A stretch of DNA of 54,293 bases from Psychromonas sp. B3M02 (GTDB lineage Bacteria; Pseudomonadota; Gammaproteobacteria; Enterobacterales; Psychromonadaceae), in the NCBI RefSeq assembly GCF_003318165.1, contig NZ_QOCB01000029.1, positions 1 to 54,293 on the forward strand, written 5' to 3'. The number at the start of each line of letters is the position of its first letter. The first letter of the stretch is position 1. Positions 9,152-20,100 of this stretch are shown here, one piece after another. The notes below the pieces were generated by a model that had not been told where the DNA came from, did not search any database, and saw nothing but the letters and a program-made list of their open reading frames with translations. The position numbers and the translations under genes are program-made.

Positions 9152-10756
9152 ATGCCTTTCTCATTATCAAAATTGACCTTTCGCACTAAAATATTCCTGT
9201 TGTTATTTGGATTAGTGATTTTACAGATGTCTGTGATGGTGTGGCATTTTGAAACAACATTGTATAAATCAATTAAACACCAAGTTGGGACGCGCGCTCT
9301 GATACAAGCCAAAGAGATCTCCAGTGATCCCGCATTAATCAAACAAATTCAAAGCAATGACCTAACTGCATTACAAAAAAATATTGCCCGTTTAGCGACA
9401 ATATCTGATGCGAGCTTTATTGTGATTGGTGATAAAAATGGTATTCGACTCGCCCACCCAGTTGAAGACCGAATTGGCTTACCTATGACTGGTGGCGACA
9501 ATGCAGGAGTACTAGAAGATGGTGAATCTTATATCAGCCTGAGAAAAGGCAGTTTAGGCTATGGTGTCAGAGGGAAGTCACCTATTTTTGATCAGAACCA
9601 AAATATTATCGGTGTTGTTTCTGTTGGTTATTTATTAAATCGATTCGATCAATGGATTGAGGTGTATATGACGCCATTATTGATTGAAATTCTCAGTGTT
9701 CTAGTATTAACGTTATTAGCTGCATGGGGGTTCTCACGCCATATCCAGAAAAAAATGAATAACATGGAGCCTGAAGCCATAACCCTAGCGTTAAATTTAC
9801 AGAAATCTATTTTAAGCTCTGTATACGAGGGAGTAATTGCTATTGACCTCAAAGGCAACTTTCTAACTATTAACCATTCTGCCCGTCAATTGCTTAACAT
9901 AGAGCATGATATCACCTACTTAAAAACCAGAAATATCATTGAATACATTTCAAACACAGAGTTCTTTTTCCGACATCCATTAGTTGAAAATATCAAAGAT
10001 GAAATGCTTCTTTTTAATGAACATTATTTTATTGCTAATCGCGTTGCTATTTTTAAACAAAAAGAATTGATTGGCTGGGTTATCAGTTTTAGGGAAAAAA
10101 GTGATATTGACGCACTAACTAACGAGCTTAGCCAAGTTCAGCAACACACAGATACTTTACGTGTCTTACGCCATGAGTTCTCGAATCGACTAGCGACAAT
10201 TTCTGGTCTGATTCAACTACAACGATTTGATGAAGTTCAACAACTCATTACTACTGAAAATACCAATAAACAAAAACTACTGGATTTTATTCATCAGAAA
10301 ATACATTTACCTCAAGTTGCCGGTTTATTATTGGGTAAGTCTTTGAGGGCAAAAGAGTTAAACATCTCATTAATTTTTGATCCTACTTGTCAACTATCTG
10401 TACTTCACTCAAAGTTAAGTGAGGCTGAACTGTGTGCAATTATTGGTAATTTAATAGATAACGCCTTTGATGCCACTCAACAGAGCTTTGATATTCAATC
10501 CGTCGTTAACATATTAATAACGGATGCAGGAAGTGATTTGGTTATTGAAGTGACCGATAACGGCCCAGGAATCGCTGTTGATTTAATCGATGATATTTGG
10601 AAAAAAGGCGTCACTATCAAGCAGGATAATCATAGCCATGGCATTGGTTTATATTTAGTACATCGTTATGTCACACATGCAAATGGTTTTATCAATGTCG
10701 ATAATGCCGAACCACAGGGCTGTATTTTCTCTGTGTTTATCCCTAATAAATGTTAA
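9152..10756 (+). CDS. CitA/DcuS-family sensor histidine kinase
   Basis: This membrane sensor kinase senses carboxylates in the DpiB/CitA/DcuS manner. Domains in order: a first membrane segment (about residues 12-32), a periplasmic ligand-binding domain (about 33-170, with SDASFIVIGDKNGIRLAHP, typical of citrate/fumarate sensors), a second membrane segment (about 175-198), a cytoplasmic PAS domain (about 220-330), and the kinase core. The phospho-accepting histidine is H341 in RHEFSNRL. The ATP-binding boxes are NLIDNAFDAT, DNGPGI and GIGLYLV. The frame extends upstream to a TTG at 9116, but the ATG at 9152 gives a normal N-terminus and is my choice. It lies after tctCBA and 10 bases before the regulator gene. 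Confidence 0.9.
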   Translation: MPFSLSKLTFRTKIFLLLFGLVILQMSVMVWHFETTLYKSIKHQVGTRALIQAKEISSDPALIKQIQSNDLTALQKNIARLATISDASFIVIGDKNGIRLAHPVEDRIGLPMTGGDNAGVLEDGESYISLRKGSLGYGVRGKSPIFDQNQNIIGVVSVGYLLNRFDQWIEVYMTPLLIEILSVLVLTLLAAWGFSRHIQKKMNNMEPEAITLALNLQKSILSSVYEGVIAIDLKGNFLTINHSARQLLNIEHDITYLKTRNIIEYISNTEFFFRHPLVENIKDEMLLFNEHYFIANRVAIFKQKELIGWVISFREKSDIDALTNELSQVQQHTDTLRVLRHEFSNRLATISGLIQLQRFDEVQQLITTENTNKQKLLDFIHQKIHLPQVAGLLLGKSLRAKELNISLIFDPTCQLSVLHSKLSEAELCAIIGNLIDNAFDATQQSFDIQSVVNILITDAGSDLVIEVTDNGPGIAVDLIDDIWKKGVTIKQDNHSHGIGLYLVHRYVTHANGFINVDNAEPQGCIFSVFIPNKC

Positions 10757-10766
10757 AGGTAGATGT

Positions 10767-11468
10767 ATGGATCTCATTGATGTATTAATTGTTGAAGATG
10801 ATGCAAAGATTGCACAAACGCACAGTGAAATTTTACGCCAAACTGCGCGTTTCAATCCTATTGGTATTGCGGAAACGCTGCAAATGGCACGCACTATGAT
10901 TAAAATTCACAAACCAAATGTCATTATCTTGGATAACTATTTACCCGATGGTACTGGTATTGACCTGTTTCGTGAACTCATTGCAGATAAATCAATGCAC
11001 AAAACCAATGTGGTATTAGTTACTGCTTCCGATGAAATTGAGACAATTAAAACAGCGATGAAATTAGGTTGTTTTGATTACTTACTCAAACCTGTTTCCT
11101 ATGAACGTTTACAAGAAACGCTTAATCGATTTTTAGCCTTAAATACAGCAATGAAAGCATACGATAACTTGGAACAACGCCAAATTGATGAGCTATTTAA
11201 TATGCAGCTACGATATAAACAGCAGCAATCTTTACCTAAAGGTATTGAAAGCATTACTTTAGAAACGATCAAACGCGTGTTTTCCCAGAATATTGGCATA
11301 CGTTTTACTGTTGAAAAATTAGTGTTAGAAACTGGAATGAGTAAAACCACTGCTCGACGCTATTTAGAGTATTGTTCAGCAAATGGTTTGTTAACCGCAG
11401 AAAATGAGTACGGAAAAGTGGGGAGGCCAGAGCGCGTTTATGTCAAAAACGCTGACAATATCCAATAA
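10767..11468 (+). CDS. CitB/DcuR-family response regulator
   Basis: This 233-residue response regulator has an N-terminal receiver domain with acidic pocket E10/D11/D12, phospho-acceptor D56 (in VIILDNYLPDGTG), the conserved Thr in LVTASDE and Lys in LLKPVS. The C-terminal part has a helix-turn-helix ending in FTVEKLVLETGMSKTTARRY and then GRPERVYV, which identifies the CitB/DcuR/DctR group. AAAGGTAG precedes the ATG at 10767; longer in-frame starts would overlap the kinase gene and are unlikely. Its target is probably the tctCBA operon upstream, perhaps through the inverted repeat at 5573-5635; that is inference. Confidence 0.9.
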   Translation: MDLIDVLIVEDDAKIAQTHSEILRQTARFNPIGIAETLQMARTMIKIHKPNVIILDNYLPDGTGIDLFRELIADKSMHKTNVVLVTASDEIETIKTAMKLGCFDYLLKPVSYERLQETLNRFLALNTAMKAYDNLEQRQIDELFNMQLRYKQQQSLPKGIESITLETIKRVFSQNIGIRFTVEKLVLETGMSKTTARRYLEYCSANGLLTAENEYGKVGRPERVYVKNADNIQ

Positions 11469-11645
11469 TGACACTCAACACCTGTGTTTATTTTATAAGT
11501 GGCCTGTTTCATAATTAACAACAAGGGAGGTACTTTCTATTAAACAATAACTGTATTGTTTTCAATACATAAGCTAAAACACTCGCCTTTTTGTACTGAC
11601 ACGTTACAATTATTTCTTTTTAAATAACCAACAAAGAGAAAACTA

Positions 11646-11996
11646 ATGATTGAACGTCAACAAACTAAACAACGTATGAGCCGTGTAGTAAAACATAACG
11701 GTACAATCTACTTATGTGGTCAAGTATGTGCTGATGCAACTAAAGAGATCAAAGAACAAACACAAACTATGTTAGATAAAGTAGATCAGTTACTAATCGA
11801 ATCTGGTAGTTCACGTGAGCATATCTTATCTGCAACTGTCTACGTTAAAGATATGGCATTACACTTTGCTGGTATGAATGAAGTTTGGGATGCTTGGGTA
11901 CCTGAAGGTCACGCCCCTGCTCGTGCATGTGTAGAAGCAAGCATGGCACGTGAAGCTTTATTAGTAGAGATTTCAGTGATCGCTGCTGTTAAATAA
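11646..11996 (+). CDS. RidA/YjgF family protein
   Basis: This is a 116-residue member of the Rid family (trimeric enamine/imine deaminase fold). Visible features are [20 protein letters not shown] at the N-terminus, the segment [19 protein letters not shown], and R93 in [14 protein letters not shown], at the position of the family's substrate-contacting arginine. RidA itself hydrolyses reactive 2-aminoacrylate released by PLP enzymes. The N-terminus and the [13 protein letters not shown] segment look more like the YoaB subgroup, so the exact substrate is open. It is followed 21 bases later by selO on the same strand. Confidence 0.85.
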   Translation: MIERQQTKQRMSRVVKHNGTIYLCGQVCADATKEIKEQTQTMLDKVDQLLIESGSSREHILSATVYVKDMALHFAGMNEVWDAWVPEGHAPARACVEASMAREALLVEISVIAAVK

Positions 11997-12017
11997 AAGT
12001 AACAATTAGAGGTATTC

Positions 12018-13643
12018 ATGAGTACTGTATTACCAAGCGCACATCCGACTTTTGTTTCACAATTGCCAGCGGATCCTGACGCTAGTAATCGCTGCCGTAC
12101 AGTTGAACACGCAGCTTACTCATGGGTAACTCCTTGCGCGACCAAAGCCACACAGATTATTTGTTGTAATCACAATTTGGCAGCGCAATTAGGCTTTAAT
12201 GAACAAGCCACTCAATCACAAGAATTTGCAGACTTAGTCTCAGGTAACCTTCACGATCCAAGTATTAAACCCTATGCGATGAATTATGGTGGTCATCAAT
12301 TTGGCCAATGGGCTGGGCAGCTAGGGGATGGTCGAGCGATTAACCTTGGTCAATATCAATTGCTTGATAGCCAACAACAAGTCACCTTACAATTAAAAGG
12401 AGCAGGTAAAACCCCCTACTCTCGTCGTGGTGATGGCATGGCCGTATTACGCTCTTCAATACGTGAATACTTATGCTCCGAAGCTATGTATCACTTGGGC
12501 ATACCAACCACCCGTGCGTTGACCTTAACTCTAACAGGTGAACAAGTCATACGCGATAAACTATACGATGGTCATGCCGCTTACGAACCTTGTGCCATTG
12601 TTGCTAGAGTGTCTCCCTCCTTCCTACGCTTTGGTTCTTTGCAGTTACCCGGTTCAAGGGGAGATCTAGATACCTTAAAACAAACCTTAGATTACTGTAT
12701 TAAACATGACTATGCTTCATTAATTCCTGAGTCTGGCATTATCGATAAAGCGGTTTACTTAGCCTGGTTTGAAAGTCTTTGTGAACGTACTGCTCAATTA
12801 ATTGTTGAATGGATGCGTGTTGGGTTTGTACATGGCGTGTTAAACACTGACAATATGTCATTAATTGGCGAAACCATCGACTATGGCCCTTATGGTTGGA
12901 TTGATAACTTCGATTTAGATTGGACACCGAATACATCAGATGCAGGTGAAAAACGTTATCGTTTTGGGCAGCAAGCCTACATTGGCCAATGGAATCTGTT
13001 TCAACTAGCCAATACCATTTACCCACTGATTAATGAAGCTGAGCCACTGCAAGCAATCTTTAATAATTACAATCATTTATACAATGAAAAATGGTTAAAG
13101 ATGATGCGTGAAAAATTGGGTATTGCTCAACATACCGATCTTAATGAGAGCACTTTAACAGAGTCAGATAAACAGCTTTGTACCGACCTAGAGACTGTAC
13201 TATCTACTATCAATACTGATATGACACTGTTTTATCGTTGTCTTGCTGACTATCCAACGAGCGCTTGCCCACAAAATTCGCAACAATTACAAGCGCATTT
13301 TGCTATCTGCTTTTATAATCAACAAGAGGTAACTGAAGATTATTTACAACAATTATCTAAATGGCTAATTAGTTACCAACAAAGGTTAAAATTAACAGAT
13401 CAAGATGATCAACAACGTAAAATACAAATGGATGCTATTAATCCTTGTTATATTTTACGTAACTTCCAAGTGCAGGAAGCGATAGAGCTAGCAGAACACG
13501 GTGATTATTCAAGAGTATTAACCCTTGCTGAACTATTAAAGACACCTTATCAACAGCAAGATAAGTATCAGCAGTTTGAAATGAAACGCCCAGACTGGGC
13601 CACCAACAAATTTGGCTGTTCAGCTTTATCCTGTAGCTCATAA
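12018..13643 (+). CDS. selO: SelO family protein adenylyltransferase (YdiU)
   Basis: This is a pseudokinase-fold enzyme that transfers AMP from ATP to serine, threonine or tyrosine of other proteins; in E. coli it acts on redox-linked targets. The 541 residues are longer than E. coli YdiU (478). Family signatures are MNYGGHQFGQWAGQLGDGRA, LKGAGKTPYSRRGDGMAVLR, and VHGVLNTDNMSLIGETIDYG followed by PYGWIDNFD, which includes the catalytic and metal-binding residues. The C-terminus is SALSCSS. The penultimate Cys corresponds to the selenocysteine of eukaryotic SelO and to the redox Cys of bacterial ones. It may be co-transcribed with the RidA-family gene. Confidence 0.93.
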   Translation: MSTVLPSAHPTFVSQLPADPDASNRCRTVEHAAYSWVTPCATKATQIICCNHNLAAQLGFNEQATQSQEFADLVSGNLHDPSIKPYAMNYGGHQFGQWAGQLGDGRAINLGQYQLLDSQQQVTLQLKGAGKTPYSRRGDGMAVLRSSIREYLCSEAMYHLGIPTTRALTLTLTGEQVIRDKLYDGHAAYEPCAIVARVSPSFLRFGSLQLPGSRGDLDTLKQTLDYCIKHDYASLIPESGIIDKAVYLAWFESLCERTAQLIVEWMRVGFVHGVLNTDNMSLIGETIDYGPYGWIDNFDLDWTPNTSDAGEKRYRFGQQAYIGQWNLFQLANTIYPLINEAEPLQAIFNNYNHLYNEKWLKMMREKLGIAQHTDLNESTLTESDKQLCTDLETVLSTINTDMTLFYRCLADYPTSACPQNSQQLQAHFAICFYNQQEVTEDYLQQLSKWLISYQQRLKLTDQDDQQRKIQMDAINPCYILRNFQVQEAIELAEHGDYSRVLTLAELLKTPYQQQDKYQQFEMKRPDWATNKFGCSALSCSS

Positions 13644-13747
13644 AACAATGATATTATTAAGTTAATCTTGCTTTTTTGAGATACATCTGAGATAAAGGTA
13701 ATAGGTTTTTTTGATGTAAATTGATATGTATATTTTAATGGAGTGTT

Positions 13748-15436
13748 ATGGTTCAGGACAAACTAAGCATGCAACATATCTTACTATCCGATGATAGTAA
13801 TGTTCTATTATTAAAAGTCAGCCCTCTCGATACAGACATTACTGTAGAAGAAATCCTTACTCTATTAAAAAGCCCCTCTTTACCGCAATTTAAAATCAAT
13901 ATTGATGGCATCAATCAAGCCATTGATGCATTTAACATGCTTGCCGATGGTCAGCTCGACTCTAAAGTGTTGATTGACCCAATTGTGATCGCTGAGAAAC
14001 AAGATGCGCAATTAAATATTACTATTTCCGAAGACAAAATGGATGCCTGCGCCAGTATTACTACGGCTTATGGTGGTCAAAGTATTACCTTTGATATGAT
14101 TAAAGCTAAATGCCAAGAGTTAGGATTAAAGTACGGACTAGTCCCGAAGAATGTGCTGGGCTTACTGAATGCTTGTAAACATGCTAAATCAGGTGAAACC
14201 CTTAAAATTACAATTGCACATGGTCTCGCACCTATTCACGGTGTTGATGCTTCCTTTGTTAAACTAGTCAATACCGAAACTCATCGTAAACCAGCACCGA
14301 AATTATTAGCGAACGGTAAAGTTGATATGCGTGACCTTGGACAGTCAATCACTGTTAAAGCTGGCACCGTATTAATGAAAAAAATACCTAAACAAACTGG
14401 TACACCAGGCAAAACAGTGACCGCTGAATTAATTCCCCAAATAGAGGGTAAAGATAGCGAGTTTGTCATTCATAAAAATGTACAAATTGATCCTAAAAAT
14501 CCACTGCAACTGATTGCTAAAAATTATGGTATTCCCATTGAACAAGATGGCTTTATTAAAGTTGATGACGTGATGTTGTTAGAGCAAGTCAGTAATAAAA
14601 GTGGTCATGTCGAATACGACGGTACTGTGGTCATTAGTGGCGATATTCATGACAATATGAAAGTTAAAGCGAGCGGTGATATTACTGTGATGGGCGTCAT
14701 TGAATCTGCTCAAGTTATTTGCGGTGGTGACCTGACGGTAGAAATGCCTATTATCGGTCATTTAAATAAAGAAGATGATACTTACACGTGTGAAATCATC
14801 TGTGATGGCAATTTAATTGGCACTATTGCGCAATATGCCAACCTTACTATCGGAAAAGACTTAACGCTTAGTAGTCAGTTAATACATTGCCGTACCGAAT
14901 GTTTAGGTAAAATAGAGGTTCACAATTCCAGTTATACCCAAGGTGCAATTATTGGTGGAGTTACATCCTGCCACAAAGGTATTACGTCGGTCAGTATAGG
15001 GACATCTGGCAATACCAAAACTGAGTTTCACCTGCAAGGTGATATCGAAAAGCTGAAAAAGGAAAAATTAAAACATATTAAAGAGATTCAGACTCTCGAT
15101 AAAATGATCAATAAGTTTAAACTTGCTGAAACTAAGGCTGATGCAATCACCAATATCGAGATACGTAGAGAAAAAAGATTAGCGCTAGCCAAAGAAAAAC
15201 AGATTTGTAGAGCACATAGTGACCTTGCCCAAGCGAGATTAAAGAATATTAAAGCCAAATTAAGAACTGCATATGAGAGCTTATATTTAATAGCAGTAAA
15301 AACAATACACAGTGAAACCCAGGTCTATTCAGCAGGCCAAGAATGGTGTAGTCATTGTGAATTGGGAGCAAGTAAAGTGTCTATGCAAAATAATTTATTA
15401 AACGTAGCCGAATTGAAAGAGTTAGTGCATAACTAA
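13748..15436 (+). CDS. DUF342/FapA-like protein
   Basis: This 562-residue protein belongs to the DUF342 (FapA, flagellar assembly protein A) family. The core from about residue 155 to 430 contains the family's VKAGTVLMKKIPKQTGTPGK motif and a series of short repeats (VVISGDIHDNMKVKASGDIT and following) that form a right-handed beta-helix. A charged coiled coil follows at about residues 425-520. In Vibrio, FapA influences polar flagellation, but no flagellar gene is nearby, so the role here is unproven. The N-terminal 100 residues are less conserved. It appears monocistronic, with GGAGTG just before the ATG. Confidence 0.8.
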   Translation: MVQDKLSMQHILLSDDSNVLLLKVSPLDTDITVEEILTLLKSPSLPQFKINIDGINQAIDAFNMLADGQLDSKVLIDPIVIAEKQDAQLNITISEDKMDACASITTAYGGQSITFDMIKAKCQELGLKYGLVPKNVLGLLNACKHAKSGETLKITIAHGLAPIHGVDASFVKLVNTETHRKPAPKLLANGKVDMRDLGQSITVKAGTVLMKKIPKQTGTPGKTVTAELIPQIEGKDSEFVIHKNVQIDPKNPLQLIAKNYGIPIEQDGFIKVDDVMLLEQVSNKSGHVEYDGTVVISGDIHDNMKVKASGDITVMGVIESAQVICGGDLTVEMPIIGHLNKEDDTYTCEIICDGNLIGTIAQYANLTIGKDLTLSSQLIHCRTECLGKIEVHNSSYTQGAIIGGVTSCHKGITSVSIGTSGNTKTEFHLQGDIEKLKKEKLKHIKEIQTLDKMINKFKLAETKADAITNIEIRREKRLALAKEKQICRAHSDLAQARLKNIKAKLRTAYESLYLIAVKTIHSETQVYSAGQEWCSHCELGASKVSMQNNLLNVAELKELVHN

Positions 15437-15617
15437 ATATTATGATCGTTTTAGGGGCTAACATGGGCATTTTTAGCTTAGTGCATCCTCTTCCTATGCT
15501 ATTTTAATGACTTATCTCAGTAAAATACCTTACATCCCCTAGCACCAAAGCCCATTACACGCTAAAATTCTGTCCAATATTTTTCCGGACAATCCATACA
15601 CAGAAGAGAGCATTCAG

Positions 15618-16340
15618 ATGGGAAGAGCATATCAAAACAAAAAATTAGACATGGCAAAAACGGCCGGCGCTAAAACTAAAGTTTACTCAAAATATGGTAA
15701 AGAAATATATGTTTGTGCCAAAAATGGTGGTATTGACCCTGATGGTAACTTATCACTTCGTCGTTTAATCGATAGCGCAAAGAAAGACCAAGTACCTGCA
15801 CACGTAATTGAACGTGCAATTGAGAAAGCAAAAGGTGGCGGCGGTGAAGATTATGAACGTGCAAGCTATGAAGGTTTTGGCCCTGGTGGTTGCTCAGTAA
15901 TCGTTGACTGTTTAACTGATAACGGTAACCGTACTTGGACTGAAGTACGTAACTGTTTTAATAAGACTGGTGCAAAAATTGGTTCTCCTGGCACAGTAGC
16001 TCACATGTTTGAACACCAAGCTGTATTCGTTTTTGTTGGCGAAGATGATGAAGCGGTATTAGAAGAGTTAATGATGGCAGATGTTGACGTTGTTGATGTA
16101 GTCAGTGAAGATGGTAAAATTTCAGTATTTTGTCCTCACACAGAATTCAACAATGCAAAAATTGCATTGCATGCAAGCTACCCAGATGTTGAATTAGAAG
16201 TGGAAGAGATCACTTACGTACCGCAAACTGATACAGAGATTACTGAAGAGCATGTTGAGAAATTTGAAAAGTTCTTAGAAATGCTTGAAGATTGTGATGA
16301 TGTACAAAACATCTATCACAACGGTGTATTGCCAGCATAA
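15618..16340 (+). CDS. yeeN: YebC/PmpR family protein, YeeN type
   Basis: The product has 240 residues and the three-domain fold of the YebC family. It opens with [20 protein letters not shown] and contains [20 protein letters not shown] and [19 protein letters not shown] followed by [14 protein letters not shown]. The start and the [14 protein letters not shown] segment match the YeeN branch rather than YebC itself. YebC proteins were called transcriptional regulators and are now also linked to rescue of ribosomes stalled at proline stretches; which of these applies to YeeN is unsettled. It is followed by a strong terminator shared with the convergent putA operon. Confidence 0.88.
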   Translation: MGRAYQNKKLDMAKTAGAKTKVYSKYGKEIYVCAKNGGIDPDGNLSLRRLIDSAKKDQVPAHVIERAIEKAKGGGGEDYERASYEGFGPGGCSVIVDCLTDNGNRTWTEVRNCFNKTGAKIGSPGTVAHMFEHQAVFVFVGEDDEAVLEELMMADVDVVDVVSEDGKISVFCPHTEFNNAKIALHASYPDVELEVEEITYVPQTDTEITEEHVEKFEKFLEMLEDCDDVQNIYHNGVLPA

Positions 16341-16390
16341 TTAAATACCATTTACATTAATGGTATTAGCACTGATTAAGCTATCAATAC

Positions 16391-16424
16391 AAAAAACCGC
16401 GCTAGGCAACTAGCGCGGTTTTTT
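16391..16424. terminator. bidirectional terminator between yeeN and the putA operon
   Basis: AAAAAACCGCGCTAG (16391-16405) and CTAGCGCGGTTTTTT (16410-16424) form a perfect 15-bp stem closed by a GCAA tetraloop (GNRA type). A and T tracts on both sides make it work in both directions, which suits the two converging genes. Confidence 0.95.
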
Positions 16425-16456
16425 ATTAGCAAATACTTAACTGGTTACTCTAGCGA

Positions 16457-17194
16457 TTATTCCTCACCACAACCAAGCGCTAGTAAGGTTGCATTCCCTC
16501 CTACTGCGGTAACATTAGTTGATAAGGTTTTTTCGGTGATAAAACGTAATACTAGGTTTTGATCTCGCGATGTTTCTAGTTGAAGTAAATCAGTCTCAGT
16601 AATAAAAGTCGCAATCTGCCCTGTTCTAGCAGCAATAATACGATTTAACTCAATCACTTTCTGTTCATCACCTACATAACCAACTCCAGCAACTACATCA
16701 TCATCTAATAGATCTTTTAATACTTGATTATCCTTCACAAAACACACTGGCATAGCAACCATTGATAAATCACAGGCTTGCTGTAACACATCAAATAATG
16801 CTTTATGTTCTTCTGTATCAGTGACAATCACACTGTTTCCGCCAACTAATGCACAGCTCAGCAAAGCAGTAAAAGCGATAACCGATGAGTTTTCTTCAGC
16901 CATAATTAGAAATACACCACGGCCAGAAGTACTAAGTACATTACTTTCACCTGTTGGGCCCGGCATATTCAATGGCTCAGCAATTAATTTCGTCGCTTGC
17001 TGGCAATGATACTCAATCACTTGAGAAGCTAATAAATCAATGCCCTGTTGAAACTTTAATAATGCACTCCATTGGTCCAATACCGCTAACCTTTCTTCGA
17101 CGCCAATAGCATTCCACGGAAGCCACGCATCTGCCGCTTGGTTGATAATACGTAAATCACTGACATTTGGTGCTATTTCAATTGTTTCTCTCAT
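16457..17194 (-). CDS. detached C-terminal domain of PutA (ALDH-superfamily fold)
   Basis: This 245-residue protein matches the C-terminal domain of long PutA proteins, not a complete dehydrogenase. The segment MPGPTGESNVLST aligns with LPGPTGERNTW of E. coli PutA, and the end STNVTAVGGNATLLALG aligns with the extreme C-terminus of E. coli PutA (SVNTAAAGGNASLMTIG). It has no catalytic cysteine motif of its own. In fused PutA this domain caps the aldehyde dehydrogenase site, helps oligomerise the enzyme and seals the substrate tunnel. Here it is encoded two bases after putA, so the two chains are probably made together and assemble. Annotation as an independent 1-pyrroline-5-carboxylate dehydrogenase would be misleading. 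Confidence 0.85.
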   Translation of the reverse strand: MRETIEIAPNVSDLRIINQAADAWLPWNAIGVEERLAVLDQWSALLKFQQGIDLLASQVIEYHCQQATKLIAEPLNMPGPTGESNVLSTSGRGVFLIMAEENSSVIAFTALLSCALVGGNSVIVTDTEEHKALFDVLQQACDLSMVAMPVCFVKDNQVLKDLLDDDVVAGVGYVGDEQKVIELNRIIAARTGQIATFITETDLLQLETSRDQNLVLRFITEKTLSTNVTAVGGNATLLALGCGEE

Positions 17195-17196
17195 GA

Positions 17197-20100
17197 TTAA
17201 CCCCCTTCACTCATTTCAACATCAACGGTCACAACTTGCTTGCTGAAACGTTGTAAATATCGTGGCCCACCTGCTTTTGGACCTGTACCTGATAATCCTT
17301 GTCCACCAAATGGTTGTACGCCTACTACAGCGCCAACTTGGTCACGATTGATATAGCAGTTACCTACTCGGCTAGCTTTCGCGATATGCGTATAAGTAGA
17401 TTCATTACGACTATGAATCCCCATGGTTAAGCCATAACCTGAACCGTTTATTTGATTAATCACTTCTTCTAACTGTGACGCTTTATAACGAATTACATGT
17501 AGAATTGGGCCGAACTGCTCTTCACTTAACTGATCTAAACTGTCTATTTCAATTGCAGTAGGTGCGATAAAGTCACCTTTTTGGCATGCATCACTTAATG
17601 ATACTTGAGCCAACAGTTTATGTTGCTCAGTCATGTTATTAATATGGCTAGTTAACTTATCTTTGGCTGTTTTATCGATCACAGGTCCAACATCTGTACT
17701 GTGCAGGTAAGGTAAACCAACGGATAATTCATTCATCGCACCTTCGATTAACTCAATAACACGTGGTGCAATATCCTGTTGAATAAATAACACACGTAAC
17801 GCTGAACAGCGTTGACCCGCAGAAGCAAACGCAGATCGTATTACATCTCTTACTACTTGTTCAGGTAACGCAGTACTGTCCACAATCATGGCATTTTGAC
17901 CGCCGGTTTCTGCAATAAAGGTAGCAGGCATGACGTCACGTTTAGCTAAGCTTCGGTTGATTACCTGTGCTGTTTTAGTTGACCCTGTAAAGACCACGCC
18001 AGCAATACGATCGTCAGAGGTTAAAGCATTACCGATTTCTGCCCCGTTTCCTGTTAACAGGTGAATACTTTGCTCATCAAATCCTGCTTCTAGCATAAAC
18101 TCAACCGCACGTGCAGCAATTAAAGATGTTTGCTCTGCAGGTTTAGCAATTACCGTATTACCCATCACTAATGCTGCGGTAATTTGTCCTAGGAAGATAG
18201 CTAATGGGAAGTTCCAAGGGCTAATACACACAAACACGCCTTTACCCTGATGCGTTACTTGCTGAATAATATTATCAAAGCTTACATTCGCTTCACTTCC
18301 AGCTAGCATATCGGTAGCTTGTTGAGCGTAGTAACGACAGAAGTCCACCGCTTCACGTACTTCATCAATACAATCGTGAATAGTTTTACCCGCTTCATGA
18401 TGGCAAAGCGCCACTAGTTCTGGCATATGCTTTTCTAACAAGTCAGCTAAGTTATATAAACACTGGGCACGCTCAGTAACTGCCGTGGTATCCCATTCTA
18501 AAAAGTGTTGTTGTGCATTTAATAATGCATTTTCAATCAGCTGTGGTGTTGAAAATAATACTGTTCCTACTTCAATCGAACGGTCGTAAGGTGCAGTGAT
18601 AGTTTGTACAGTAATATAACTTTCTTGTTCATCTAACTGCTGAGCATCAGTATAATGTATACCGTTGACTATCGGGCCCGCTCGCCACTGGTAACCTTTA
18701 AAGCTCTCGATAGCTTTATGTAATGGCGCAACTTCACTTTCAATATCAATATTGATACTAAATGAATTTTGTCTGTCACTAAATATCGCTGGCGGTAATT
18801 CAATCAGGTTATTATGTAAGGTTTTACGCTTGGTTAACGTGATCACAGGGTGTTCAATTAACTCTGTAATAGGACATTTAGCATCAACTAAACGATGTAC
18901 AAATGAGCTATTTGCGCCGTTTTCTAATAAACGTCTTACTAAGTAAGGTAAAAGATCTTTATGGTTACCCACTGGGGCATAAATACGTACATGGCTATTA
19001 AACATACTCATCACATGATGATACAAAGCATCACCCATACCGTGTAAACGTTGGAACTCATATTCTTGGTGCTCAGCAATATGAGTAATAGTGGTTACTG
19101 TATGTGCGTTATGACTAGCAAATTGTGGGAAAATTAACCCTTTAATTGCAGGGCTTAACAGGAATTTAGCACAAGCTAAGTAGGAAACATCTGTTGCTTC
19201 TTTACGCGTATACACTGGATAAGCTGCAAAGCCATTTTGTTGTGATATTTTAATCTCACTATCCCAATACGCACCTTTCACTAAACGCAGTGGAATAATA
19301 TCGCCCTGCTGTTTGGCCAAACCTGCTAACCAAGCAAGTACTGGTAGCGCACGTTTACTGTAAGCTTGTACTACTATACCTAATTTACCCCAGCCTTTTG
19401 TCTCTGGTGCGGCCATTAGTTTTTCAAATAATAATAAAGACAGTTCTAAACGATCTGCTTCTTCAGCATCAATGGTTAAACCGACATTGACTTCGCGTGC
19501 TTTTTTAATCAGTAGGATAACCGTATCGTACATTTCAGTTAATACACGTTGCGTATTTGCAACTTCATAACGTGGATGTAGTGCTGATAGTTTAATTGAT
19601 ACAGTCGCTGCGTTGTCTTGATCTTTTTGGTTAAGCGCTTTGCTACCCACAGACTCGATCGCCAACATATAAGCATCGAAGTATTTTTTAGCATCAGTTG
19701 CCGTTAAAGCTGACTCACCCAACATATCAAAGGAGTAACTACAGCCTTTATTAGTGAAGGTTTTACCGTTTGATTGTGCTTCATTAATATTGCGACCTAA
19801 TACAAACTGATGACCCATAATTTTCATCGCTTGTTGCATCACTTCACGTATAACCGGTTCAGTTAATTTATTCACTAGACCATTAACTAAGTGCGCAGAG
19901 CTCTTTTTGTTGGCTTTTTTTAGATTAACAATTTTACCTGTTAATAATAATCCCCACGTTGAAGCATTAACAAATAGTGAACTAGAGTTTTTTAGGTGAG
20001 CTTTCCAGTCTGCAACACTTAATTTATCTTTAATTAGTGCATCGGCTGTTTGTTTATCAGGAATACGCATTAACGCTTCTGCTAAACACATTAATAAAAT

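Noticed and set aside
12739-13026. 95-residue open frame antisense to selO
   Set aside because: Covers the conserved SelO active-site region on the other strand.
16457-17194. Separate gene as a complete second P5C dehydrogenase
   Set aside because: It lacks the catalytic cysteine motif and aligns with the C-terminal domain of fused PutA only.
17190-17200. Frameshifted single PutA gene
   Set aside because: The first chain ends with a normal tail, the second begins with its own ATG, and both match domain borders. A sequencing error cannot be fully excluded.
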